Made by a program: the position numbers and the translations under genes
From: Actinomycetes bacterium
GTDB lineage: Bacteria; Actinomycetota; Acidimicrobiia; Acidimicrobiales; Ilumatobacteraceae
Assembly: GCA_027491335.1 (NCBI GenBank)
Contig: JAIXWJ010000030.1
Location: forward strand, 1-41,336
Direction of reading: 5' to 3'
DNA: 41,336 nt
The notes under the pieces: generated by a model
Database searches by the model: none
What the model saw: only the letters and a program-made list of their open reading frames with translations
Told to the model about the DNA's origin: nothing
Shown: one piece after another, positions 33,443 through 40,572 of the stretch
Layout of the letters: the number at the start of each line of letters is the position of its first letter
Numbering within the stretch: position 1 is the stretch's first letter

Positions 33443-34525
33443 ATGAGGAGTCGGCTGGCCATCTCGATGATCGGCATCTCGGCCCTGGCCATCCAGCTCG
33501 GGTCGGGGTCGTCATCCACGAGCGCCCGCTTCTCCTCGTCCGCCACGTCGGCCGCTTCGGAATTCACCGGTGCCACGCTGTCTGCGACCGTGGCACCGGT
33601 GATCATCCCGTCCTTGGAGGGTCGATCGGTGCGCCTCCGCTGGGGTGCCGTCTCCTCGGCCCGTCCGGTTGCCTACGAGGTTCGTCGGATCGACGGCTTG
33701 GGGAATGCGGCGCCGGTGTGCGTCGCGCCCTCGGCCCCGACGGTGAACGCCGGCTCGGCGTCCTGCCTCGACGGCACCGCGATGGCCGACTCCACTTACA
33801 CCTTCACGCAACGTCCGTACATCGACATTCCGGGTTCGACTCCTTGGTCCCTGGCTCCCAGCGTCGCCGGCACTTCCTTCCTCGTGCCGCGATTGGGATT
33901 TCTCGACAGCGGTGCCGCCGTCGGTTCGACGGGCGCGAGGATCGACGTTCCGTACCCCACCGTGGCGCGCACCGGTGACGTTCTGCTGCTGGTGTCGGTG
34001 AGTGGTCGCAACCGACCACCCACCACACCCGCGGGCTGGACCACTCTCGTCAGTCGCGGTATCGGCGGCTCATCCACCGTGCACCTGTACGTCGCATGGA
34101 AGGTGAACGACGGAGGCGCGTCGGTCACCTTCGATCCGCAAACGAACGGATTGGGTGCCAGCGCGCGGGTCATCGTGTACGGACGTACCAACGGCAACAC
34201 CGCGACTCCGGTGGTATCGGCGTCCGGCGTGATCGGCACCTCCGCCGCTTCGACGACTCTGACGCCTCCGACGGGCCCGACCGTCACGGGCTCCAACTCC
34301 ACCGTCATCTCGCTGGTGGCCACCGGTGGGGCCACTTCGCCGTCGTTGTCGGCGCCGCAGCAATTCGGGTTGCGCCTGTCGACCAACAGCACACCAGGTT
34401 CGGGCTCGGTGTCGTTGGGGATCGCCGATGCGAACGTCGCCGCCACGGGCGGGACGACCGCGCCACCCACGTGGTCGCAGACGAGCGCATTGCAATGGGC
34501 CTACGCCACCCTGGCGTTTCGCTAG
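33443..34525 (+). CDS. Secreted beta-rich protein, second likely SipW-type substrate
   Basis: A 360-residue protein beginning seven bases after the TasA-like stop. A short signal (about 3-22) is followed by STSARFSSSATSAASEFTGATLSA, again like a SipW-substrate junction. Then comes an FN3-like stretch (RSVRLRWGAVSSARPVAYEVRRI) and a large beta-sandwich region (DVLLLVSVSGRNRPPTTPAGWTTLV to QWAYATLAF). I recall this from bacterial surface proteins with 'A-x-x-x-x-GxT' adhesin-like domains. It may be a minor fibre, anchor or capping component beside the TasA-like protein. Its stop and the stop of the convergent isomerase share the four bases CTAG. Confidence 0.8.
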   Translation: MRSRLAISMIGISALAIQLGSGSSSTSARFSSSATSAASEFTGATLSATVAPVIIPSLEGRSVRLRWGAVSSARPVAYEVRRIDGLGNAAPVCVAPSAPTVNAGSASCLDGTAMADSTYTFTQRPYIDIPGSTPWSLAPSVAGTSFLVPRLGFLDSGAAVGSTGARIDVPYPTVARTGDVLLLVSVSGRNRPPTTPAGWTTLVSRGIGGSSTVHLYVAWKVNDGGASVTFDPQTNGLGASARVIVYGRTNGNTATPVVSASGVIGTSAASTTLTPPTGPTVTGSNSTVISLVATGGATSPSLSAPQQFGLRLSTNSTPGSGSVSLGIADANVAATGGTTAPPTWSQTSALQWAYATLAFR

Positions 34526-35295
34526 TCGCAGATGCGACGAGCCGACGCCAAGAGAACTCCGGCTCGTTCCACCGGATCGGTGCTCGAATCACGTAGACGT
34601 CGTGATCGCACCTCGAACGACAGTGGCACGCCGGGTACCGCTTGGAGAAGTTCCGCGATCGGCAAGGAACCCTCTCCCGGCAGCAAACGTCCGTTGAGTG
34701 CCTCATCGACCAATGCCGCCATGTCGGCCGGTCGTTCCTCCGGTGCGTCGGCGATCTGAAGATACGGAAACTTCTCGGATCCGATTCGTCTGACGTCGGC
34801 GACCGAAGACCCCGAACGAGAGAGGTGAAGGTTGTCGACGAGGATTCCGGTGTTCGCCGAACGCACTCCGGACACGATGTCGGTGGCGATGTCGATCGAC
34901 GACAAAGGAAAGATGGGCAGGAACTCGCAGACCACGGTGATCCCGAATGGTTCGGCCATGGCACACACCTCGGAGTAGCGGTTCGCTGTCGCGGTGTGAT
35001 CCTTCAACCGGCTGCTGAACAAAACGAATCGCGCTCCCAGTTCGGCGGCCACTTCGATCAATCTCGATGCATGATCATCGGAGCCCGCGGCGGGGATGAT
35101 CGGTTCGACGTCGAGCACGGCGACTCCCGTGTCGTCGAGACGACGTCGCACCTCGCGCGTCGTGCGATCGCTCCAAGTGGCACCGTCGAACCAGATGCCA
35201 CACGCGGGCCATCCGGCTGCCGCCGCCGTGACCACCATGTCGGCGGGGCCCAATTCCGGATGCACTCCGGCGGCGATGGACAGGACCCGACTCAT
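34522..35295 (-). CDS. Sugar phosphate isomerase/epimerase-like TIM-barrel protein
   Basis: A 257-residue protein of the xylose-isomerase-like (AP endonuclease 2) superfamily. It has repeated beta/alpha units, with candidate metal-binding residues in VVCEFLP (Glu), ILVDNLHL (Asp, His), YLQIADAP (Asp) and LSFEVRS (Glu). Relatives include inosose dehydratase and 3-dehydroshikimate dehydratase-like enzymes, and the substrate is unknown. ATG 35295 has no hexamer at -12 and no clear Shine-Dalgarno. Instead it overlaps the stop of a predicted 8-codon leaderless leader ORF (ATGA), which may couple its translation. It is divergent from the sulfatase-like gene. Confidence 0.87.
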   Translation of the reverse strand: MSRVLSIAAGVHPELGPADMVVTAAAAGWPACGIWFDGATWSDRTTREVRRRLDDTGVAVLDVEPIIPAAGSDDHASRLIEVAAELGARFVLFSSRLKDHTATANRYSEVCAMAEPFGITVVCEFLPIFPLSSIDIATDIVSGVRSANTGILVDNLHLSRSGSSVADVRRIGSEKFPYLQIADAPEERPADMAALVDEALNGRLLPGEGSLPIAELLQAVPGVPLSFEVRSRRLRDSSTDPVERAGVLLASARRICD

Positions 35296-35318
35296 CGTCC
35301 GACGTCTTTCGCTCCCAC
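35292..35318 (-). CDS. Predicted leaderless 8-codon leader peptide
   Basis: GTG at 35318 opens a short frame (M-G-A-K-D-V-G-R, stop TGA at 35294-35292). AAGAAT lies exactly six bases upstream, as for the annotated leaderless genes. The TGA overlaps the ATG of the TIM-barrel gene in an ATGA junction. If real, ribosomes would load on the mRNA 5' end, translate eight codons and re-initiate. It is far too short to judge by coding statistics; the support is the combination of hexamer spacing and exact overlap. Confidence 0.4.
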   Translation of the reverse strand: MGAKDVGR

Positions 35319-35324
35319 ACGCTC

Positions 35325-35330
35325 ATTCTT
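35325..35330 (-). promoter_or_regulatory. -10-like hexamer AAGAAT, TIM-barrel gene and leader ORF
   Basis: AAGAAT, then GAGCGT, then GTG 35318. It is the only good hexamer between the divergent genes on this strand. Confidence 0.4.
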
Positions 35331-35350
35331 GCCTCGCCTCGACCGACACC

Positions 35351-35356
35351 TACAGT
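35351..35356 (+). promoter_or_regulatory. -10 hexamer TACAGT, leaderless sulfatase-like promoter
   Basis: TACAGT lies six bases (CTTCTC) before ATG 35363. Confidence 0.65.
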
Positions 35357-35362
35357 CTTCTC

Positions 35363-37276
35363 ATGGCTCTCGTTCCCGACTCGTCGCCCAAACCGGCCAC
35401 CGCACACACTCAGGCCCTCAATGCCACGGCCGCCACACCCCTCGATCCGGCCGACTTCGATCGAGCGCGCCGAGGATTCATCGCCTCCATCGAATCGGGC
35501 CTCGTCACCGACTCGGCGGGGCGTCGTGCCAGCGACATCTCGCGGTACGGGTTCTTGTCGGGGGACGCACCCGACACCGTGCATCCGAATCTCTGGCGGC
35601 ATGCGCAACTGAACGCTCATCACGGTCTCTTCGAGGTCACCGACGGCGTGTGGCAGGTTCGCGGTTACGACATCTCCAACATCACGTTCATTCGGAGCAA
35701 CACCGGATGGATCGTGGTGGACCCGCTCACCGTGGAGGCCACGGCGCGCGCCGGGTACGACCTGATCACCGAGCATCTGGGCCATCGACCCGTCGTCGCC
35801 GTGATCTACACGCATTCCCATGCCGATCACTTCGGTGGCGTGTTGGGCGTCACCACTCAGGCCGACGTGGATGCCGGACGCTGCATTATCATCGCCCCCG
35901 AGGGTTTTCTCCACGAGGTGGTGGGTGAGAACATCATCGCCGGACCCGCCATGGGTCGCCGCGCGTTGTATCAGTTCGGACCACTCCTTCCGCCCGGACC
36001 GCGCGGTCATGTGGACTGCGGCTTGGGCAACTCCATTCCGGTTGGCCCGAACACCCTGATCGCCCCCACGCACGACATCACCCGCACGGGCGAGGAGATG
36101 GTGGTGGACGGAGTGCGCATCGTGTTCCAACTCACGCCCGAGACCGAGGCGCCCGCCGAGATGAACTTCTTCTTCCCGGACTTCGAGGCGTTGTGCATGG
36201 CCGAGAACTGCTCGCACACCATGCACAATCTCATTCCCATTCGCGGCGCTCTGGTGCGCAACTCGTTGCAATGGTCCAAGTACATCAACGAAGCCCTCGA
36301 GTTGTTCGGGGCCGACACACACGTCTTGTTCACCTCGCACAACTGGCCTCGTTGGGGTCGCGAGGATGCCCGCGAGTTCCTCGAGTTGCAGCGCGACTTG
36401 TACAAATGGATGCACGACCAAACCATGCGGTTGGCGAACAAGGGCTACGTGGCCGCCGAGATCGCCGACACGTTGAAACTCCCCGACGACTTCCTGGCTC
36501 ACGAGCACACGCACGGCTACTACGGAGATCTGGTGCACAACAGCAAGGCCGTGTACCAGCGTTACCTCAGTTGGTACGACGGCAATCCGGCCAATCTGAA
36601 CAAGTTGCCGCCCGTCGAAGTCGGTCGGCGTTACGTCGAGTTGGCGGGTGGAGCCGACAACGTGTTGGCCGCCGGTCGCGCCGCGTTCGCGGCCGGTGAC
36701 TTCCGGTGGGGAGCCGAACTGATGAACCATCTCGTCTTCGCCGACCCGACGAACGCCGAGGCGCGCGCCGTGCAAGCCGACATGTTGGAACAACTCGGAT
36801 ATCAGAGCGAGTCGTCCACCTTCCGCAACGCCTACCTGATGGGTGCCCAGGAGTTGCGTTTCGGTCCGCCCGACTTCGGCCCGGGCGCGGCACGAGCCCG
36901 CGGCATCTTGGTGGCCATGACGGTGGAACAAATCTTCGACACCATCTCGGTGCGCTTGAAGAGTGAGGAGGTGGGCGGACTCGACCTGCGCATCGACTGG
37001 ACCTTCCCCGATCTGGCGGGAACCCCCGACGAGAAGTGGACGCTGGGTTTGTCGCACCGCACATTGTTCGCGGTGCGGGGACGCCACGACGCGGCATCGG
37101 TCGCGCTCATCACGATCACTCGCACGCTGTTGGTGGACATCCTCACGCAACAGACCACGTTCATGGATCAGATCGCCGCGGGCACCATCACGCTCGATGG
37201 TGATGCCGGTGCTTTGTTGTCGATCTTCGGCAACTTGGACGCCTTCACCCCCGGCTTCCCCATCGTCGAGCCCTGA
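35363..37276 (+). CDS. Alkylsulfatase-type metallo-beta-lactamase protein (SdsA1/BDS1-like)
   Basis: A 637-residue protein. The metal motif HSHADH is at 151-156 (THSHADHFGG). Further zinc ligands are in PAEMNFF, MAENCSH and TSHNWPRWG, as in Pseudomonas SdsA1. A dimerisation-like helical part (EIADTLKLP, then HGYYGDLVHNSKAVYQRYLSWYDGNP) follows. The C-terminal SCP2-like domain (about 515-637) is the usual substrate-binding tail. It would hydrolyse primary alkyl sulfates to alcohol and sulfate. There is no signal peptide, so it looks cytoplasmic, unlike secreted SdsA1. ATG 35363 is set by TACAGT; a longer in-frame extension lies antisense to the isomerase and is not family-like. The aldehyde dehydrogenase gene follows after 76 bases. 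Confidence 0.92.
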   Translation: MALVPDSSPKPATAHTQALNATAATPLDPADFDRARRGFIASIESGLVTDSAGRRASDISRYGFLSGDAPDTVHPNLWRHAQLNAHHGLFEVTDGVWQVRGYDISNITFIRSNTGWIVVDPLTVEATARAGYDLITEHLGHRPVVAVIYTHSHADHFGGVLGVTTQADVDAGRCIIIAPEGFLHEVVGENIIAGPAMGRRALYQFGPLLPPGPRGHVDCGLGNSIPVGPNTLIAPTHDITRTGEEMVVDGVRIVFQLTPETEAPAEMNFFFPDFEALCMAENCSHTMHNLIPIRGALVRNSLQWSKYINEALELFGADTHVLFTSHNWPRWGREDAREFLELQRDLYKWMHDQTMRLANKGYVAAEIADTLKLPDDFLAHEHTHGYYGDLVHNSKAVYQRYLSWYDGNPANLNKLPPVEVGRRYVELAGGADNVLAAGRAAFAAGDFRWGAELMNHLVFADPTNAEARAVQADMLEQLGYQSESSTFRNAYLMGAQELRFGPPDFGPGAARARGILVAMTVEQIFDTISVRLKSEEVGGLDLRIDWTFPDLAGTPDEKWTLGLSHRTLFAVRGRHDAASVALITITRTLLVDILTQQTTFMDQIAAGTITLDGDAGALLSIFGNLDAFTPGFPIVEP

Positions 37277-37290
37277 CCCCCACACCCGTT

Positions 37291-37334
37291 CTGGGTACCG
37301 AATGTGCCCGATTTCGGGCACTTCGGTTACCCAG
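37291..37334. terminator. Long imperfect hairpin between the sulfatase-like and aldehyde dehydrogenase genes
   Basis: The core GTGCCCGA-TT-TCGGGCAC is perfect. It is extended on both sides by CCGAA/TTCGG and CTGGGTA/TACCCAG, with one-base bulges, giving about 20 base pairs. It begins 14 bases after the stop at 37276. No U-tract follows, so it is either a factor-assisted terminator/3' stabiliser or a binding site upstream of the next gene. Confidence 0.55.
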
Positions 37335-37340
37335 ATCGGG

Positions 37341-37346
37341 TTAACT
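37341..37346 (+). promoter_or_regulatory. -10-like hexamer TTAACT, aldehyde dehydrogenase
   Basis: TTAACT lies six bases (GAGCGG) before ATG 37353, directly behind the hairpin. Confidence 0.4.
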
Positions 37347-37352
37347 GAGCGG

Positions 37353-38714
37353 ATGACCAACGTCGCCGACACCCTCCGCGCCACCTACAACTCCGGGCAC
37401 ACCCGCCCCTTGGCGTGGCGCAAGAACCAGCTCGAGCAAATGATCCGCATGCTCGAAGAGAACGAGGCCGACTTCTTGGCCGCCCTCAAGGACGATCTGG
37501 GCAAGCCGGCCGTCGAAGGGTTCATCACCGACATCGCCTTCGTCACCGGCGAGATCAAGCTGATGTTGAAGAACCTGAAGAAGTGGAACAAGCCTCAGCG
37601 CGTGCCCACGCCCATCGTCACCATGCCGGCCAAGTCGGTCCTGATGCCCGAGCCCTTGGGCGTGGTTCTCGTGATCGCGCCGTGGAACTATCCCATTCAG
37701 TTGCTGTTGGTGCCGGCCGCCGGCGCCATCGCCGCCGGCAACGCGGTGGTGATGAAGCCGAGCGAGGTGTCGGCCGCGACGTCGGCGGTGTTGGCGCGCT
37801 TGATCCCCGAGTACATGGACACCAAGGCCGTGGCCGTTGTCGAGGGCGGGGTGCCCGAGACCACCAGTCTGTTGGCCGAGCATTACGACCACATCTTCTA
37901 CACGGGCAACGGAACCGTGGGGCGCATCGTGATGGCGGCGGCCGCCAACAATCTCACGCCGGTCACTCTGGAACTGGGCGGAAAGAGTCCGGTCATCATC
38001 GACTCCAGCGCCAATCTGAAGGTGGCCGCTCGACGCATCGCATGGGGCAAGTGGCTGAACGCCGGCCAGACCTGCGTGGCACCGGACTACGTCCTCATCG
38101 AAGAGAAGCTTCGTCAACCCTTCATCGACGAAGTGGGCAAAGCCATCGACGACTTCTACGGAGCGAATCCGCACACCAGCGACAGCTACGGGCGCATCGT
38201 GTCACCGCGCCACTTCGACCGGCTGAACCGACTCATGTCCGGTGGAACCGTGGCCGTGGGCGGCGACACGAAAGAAGACGAGCGCTACATCTCCCCCACC
38301 GTGTTGGTCGACGTCGACCTGGATTCGCCGCTCATGACCGAGGAGATCTTCGGACCGTTGCTGCCCATCGTGCCCGTGAAGTCCGTGGATGACGCCATCT
38401 CCTTCGTCACCGCGCGCCCCCATCCGTTGGCTTTGTACGTGTTCGCCGAGAACAAGACCATCGTCGACACGGTGCTCGCGCGCACCACCGCCGGTGGCGT
38501 CACCGTGAACGGCACTCTGATGCATCTCACCAGCCCGCACCTTCCGTTCGGTGGCGTCGGCGAGAGCGGCATGGGCGGCTACCACGGCAAGTCCGGCGTG
38601 CGATTGTTCCAACACCTGAAGCCGGTGTTGAAGCGGGGAACCAAGATCGACCCCTCGCTCGCGTACCCGCCCTACACCGAGAAGAAGGCGAAGATCTTCC
38701 GCAAGGTGCTGTGA
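37353..38714 (+). CDS. Aldehyde dehydrogenase, class-3-like
   Basis: A 453-residue enzyme. It has the NAD(P)-site APWNYPIQLLLVPAAGAIAAGNAVVMKPSE, the catalytic Glu in TLELGGKSP and Cys in NAGQTCVAPDYV, followed by EEIFGPLLPI. Its length and the C-terminal GYHGKSGVRLFQHLKPVLKR ending are typical of class 3 (fatty or aromatic aldehyde) members. It would oxidise fatty aldehydes to acids. It lies directly downstream of the alkylsulfatase-like gene, which fits a path from alkyl sulfate through alcohol and aldehyde to acid. An alcohol dehydrogenase is missing here. The upstream in-frame extension is antisense-like and was left out. Confidence 0.95.
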   Translation: MTNVADTLRATYNSGHTRPLAWRKNQLEQMIRMLEENEADFLAALKDDLGKPAVEGFITDIAFVTGEIKLMLKNLKKWNKPQRVPTPIVTMPAKSVLMPEPLGVVLVIAPWNYPIQLLLVPAAGAIAAGNAVVMKPSEVSAATSAVLARLIPEYMDTKAVAVVEGGVPETTSLLAEHYDHIFYTGNGTVGRIVMAAAANNLTPVTLELGGKSPVIIDSSANLKVAARRIAWGKWLNAGQTCVAPDYVLIEEKLRQPFIDEVGKAIDDFYGANPHTSDSYGRIVSPRHFDRLNRLMSGGTVAVGGDTKEDERYISPTVLVDVDLDSPLMTEEIFGPLLPIVPVKSVDDAISFVTARPHPLALYVFAENKTIVDTVLARTTAGGVTVNGTLMHLTSPHLPFGGVGESGMGGYHGKSGVRLFQHLKPVLKRGTKIDPSLAYPPYTEKKAKIFRKVL

Positions 38715-38730
38715 GACGCGACGCCGAACG

Positions 38731-39645
38731 TCAGAGCGCGGCCACCGCGGTCGCCTGACGTTCAGCCAAACGCTCGGCCTGACGTCGGGCCACCTTGGCC
38801 ACGCGGTCGATGTACTTGAACAAACTGGTGCGCGCTTCCTCGGCGCTGGCGCTGAGGCCTTCCACCTTGTCGATGGCCCACTGGCGGAAAACCAAGGGAA
38901 CGATGATGCGTTCGTGGTGAATGGCGAAGTCGTAGATACCCGCGCCCGCGATGGCCTTGGCGTGTTCGAGAAAGCCGGGGATTCCGATTCCGGGCATGGC
39001 GAATCCGGTGACCTGTCGCTTCAGGGCCTCGACCGCGGCGCTGGGATCGAGCTCGATGAACTTGGAAACCAGATCGCGGTAGAAGAGATGGTGGCGGTTC
39101 TCGTCGGATGACAGCTTCATCATCACGTTGTACCCGGCCGGATCGTTCAACTGGGTCCCCGTGTTGCGATGGGAGATGCGCGTGGCCAACTCTTGGATGG
39201 CGACGTAACACATACCATCGGCCGCGGATTCCGGTTCGGGAACGATCGCACTACTGACCTGAGCCATGCGTCCGTCCTCCAACACCTTGGGGTCGACCAA
39301 TCCGCTCACGGTGATGTAGTCGCGCATGACGATGGCGTGACGCCCCTCTTCGGCGGTCCAACGTTGCGCCCACGCACCCCACGCCGAGTCTCCCCCGAAC
39401 ATGCGCGAGATGGTGCGCGTGTACCAGGGAAGGTTGTCCTCGGTGAGCAGGTTCACCAACAACGCCGAACGAGCACCCTGCGACAGCGGTGCTTCGCCGT
39501 GCGTGAATCCGTCGGACGACAGTTGGGCGGCGCGCTCCCACGGCACGTGCTCGTGGGGATACCACTCCTCGGCGGTCTCGAGGTGGCGATTGAGCAGACG
39601 CTCGGCCTCCGGTTCGAGTTCGCGGAGGATGTCGAGGTCGTCCAT
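38731..39645 (-). CDS. Acyl-ACP desaturase-like diiron protein
   Basis: A 304-residue protein of the fatty acid desaturase type 2 family. Two iron-binding E-x-x-H motifs are visible: EEGRH (with AIVMRDY) and DENRH (with HLFYRD), with further Glu ligands expected in the preceding helices. It resembles mycobacterial DesA1/DesA2, which desaturate ACP-bound acyl chains in the cytoplasm with ferredoxin as donor. The start is ATG 39645 with TAGGTT six bases upstream. It is convergent with the aldehyde dehydrogenase gene (16 bases between stops) and divergent from the DoxX-like gene. Confidence 0.93.
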   Translation of the reverse strand: MDDLDILRELEPEAERLLNRHLETAEEWYPHEHVPWERAAQLSSDGFTHGEAPLSQGARSALLVNLLTEDNLPWYTRTISRMFGGDSAWGAWAQRWTAEEGRHAIVMRDYITVSGLVDPKVLEDGRMAQVSSAIVPEPESAADGMCYVAIQELATRISHRNTGTQLNDPAGYNVMMKLSSDENRHHLFYRDLVSKFIELDPSAAVEALKRQVTGFAMPGIGIPGFLEHAKAIAGAGIYDFAIHHERIIVPLVFRQWAIDKVEGLSASAEEARTSLFKYIDRVAKVARRQAERLAERQATAVAAL

Positions 39646-39651
39646 CGGCCC

Positions 39652-39657
39652 AACCTA
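39652..39657 (-). promoter_or_regulatory. -10 hexamer TAGGTT, leaderless desaturase promoter
   Basis: TAGGTT lies six bases (GGGCCG) before the ATG at 39645. Confidence 0.6.
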
Positions 39658-39700
39658 GCCCCCAACGCACCGATGTGGGCTTCGCTTCGGTCGCGATGGT

Positions 39701-39706
39701 TAGATT
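39701..39706 (+). promoter_or_regulatory. -10 hexamer TAGATT, DoxX-like gene
   Basis: TAGATT lies seven bases before ATG 39714. Confidence 0.5.
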
Positions 39707-39713
39707 TCTCTGC

Positions 39714-40058
39714 ATGGAAATCACGAACGTCGTTCTGTCGATCCTGTTGGCATCGGTGTGTCTCGCCTCCGCCGTGGCCGACTTCAAGCTGCTACCGCGG
39801 ATCGTCGAAAGCATGCAACGACTCCGTATGCCGACGCGCATCATCCCCGCACTCGGCATCGCCAAGATCGCCGGCGCCCTCGGTCTCGTGATCGGGTTCT
39901 CGAACGACGCCTTGGGTTCCTACGCCGCGTTCTGCTTGAGCGTCTACTTCCTTCTGGCGACGGTTCTGCATCTGCGGGCCCGCGACGCCGCCGCCAACAC
40001 CGCTCCGGCGGCCGTGTTGATGGTGGTGGCGCTGCTCGCGTTCGTCACCAGCCTCTGA
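39714..40058 (+). CDS. DoxX-like small membrane protein
   Basis: A 114-residue protein with about four hydrophobic segments (near 5-25, 43-62, 66-86 and 96-113). Between helices 1 and 2 there is PRIVESMQRLRMPTRIIPALGIAKIAGALGLVIGF, which has the 'lg..Ei.galgLl' look of DoxX-like proteins (PF13564). The function of the family is unclear; some members associate with redox stress. The start was chosen by TAGATT. Its stop is 39 bases from that of the convergent SnoaL-like gene, and a tandem repeat fills the gap. Confidence 0.8.
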   Translation: MEITNVVLSILLASVCLASAVADFKLLPRIVESMQRLRMPTRIIPALGIAKIAGALGLVIGFSNDALGSYAAFCLSVYFLLATVLHLRARDAAANTAPAAVLMVVALLAFVTSL

Positions 40059-40062
40059 GCCA

Positions 40063-40101
40063 GATCTCCGGGTCGGGTCTCCGGGCCGGGTCTCCGATCA
40101 G
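40063..40101. repeat. Three tandem 13-bp copies between convergent stops
   Basis: Units at 40063-40075, 40076-40088 and 40089-40101 share the form G-(G/A)-TCTCCG-GG-(T/C)-CG; the last is diverged at its end. The last unit covers the stop codon of the SnoaL-like gene at 40098-40100. Confidence 0.75.
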
Positions 40102-40526
40102 GGAATGGGGGTCGTGCCCCCGCTCATGATGTACTCGATCCACCATTGGGGGGCCTTGTCGAGCAGGTTGTTGAGATGCGAGTAGTCGTGCCATTCGTGA
40201 ATGAGTCCATCGCGAATGCGCATCACCGAGGTGAAAGGGTGATCGATCACCTCGCCGGTGTGGAAATGCCACTCCTCCACGTGGATGGTCACCACGGTGT
40301 CGCCCTCGGCCAACACCCGATCGGGTCGGTGAACCATCTTGGCGGTCGGACCGAGGCCCATTCGTAAACGGTCGGCGATGGCCGAAGGGCCGATCGCCGG
40401 AGGCACCGCGCCCACGTCCATGTATTCGGCGTCGGGTGCGAACTGCGAGGCGACGCCATCCCAGTTCTTGGCGTACATGTACTCCCAATGACGTTCGGCG
40501 ATGGCGCGGTTCTCCAAGGTTCCCAT
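40098..40526 (-). CDS. SnoaL-like polyketide cyclase/NTF2-fold protein
   Basis: A 142-residue NTF2-fold protein: an N-terminal helix with RHWEYMYAKNWDGVASQFAPDAEYMDVG, then strands with VVTIHVEEWHFHTGEVIDHPFTSVMRIRDGLIHEWHDYSHLN. The His/Asp/Trp-rich pocket residues (HVEEWHFHTG, EWHDYSH) resemble SnoaL cyclases and limonene-epoxide-hydrolase-like proteins. The reaction is unassigned. The start is ATG 40526, with TAGGGT seven bases upstream. It is unrelated in detail to the other SnoaL-like gene at 31632. Confidence 0.85.
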   Translation of the reverse strand: MGTLENRAIAERHWEYMYAKNWDGVASQFAPDAEYMDVGAVPPAIGPSAIADRLRMGLGPTAKMVHRPDRVLAEGDTVVTIHVEEWHFHTGEVIDHPFTSVMRIRDGLIHEWHDYSHLNNLLDKAPQWWIEYIMSGGTTPIP

Positions 40527-40533
40527 GTGGGAG

Positions 40534-40539
40534 ACCCTA
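40534..40539 (-). promoter_or_regulatory. -10 hexamer TAGGGT, SnoaL-like gene
   Basis: TAGGGT lies seven bases (CTCCCAC) before the ATG at 40526. Confidence 0.5.
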
Positions 40540-40572
40540 GAGGACCGCGCCAACGCGCGGCGAACGACGTTG

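Noticed and set aside
35096-35362. N-terminal extension of the sulfatase-like gene to 35096
   Set aside because: It lies antisense inside the isomerase gene, its residues have no family resemblance, and TACAGT fixes the start at 35363.
36963-37352. N-terminal extension of the aldehyde dehydrogenase to 36963
   Set aside because: It is read out of frame through the sulfatase-like gene's end and gives Arg/Ser-rich sequence. Homology begins at 37353.
39590-39620. GGTTCGAGTTCGCGG, resembling a tRNA T-arm
   Set aside because: It lies inside the desaturase coding frame, and no acceptor or anticodon stem is present around it.
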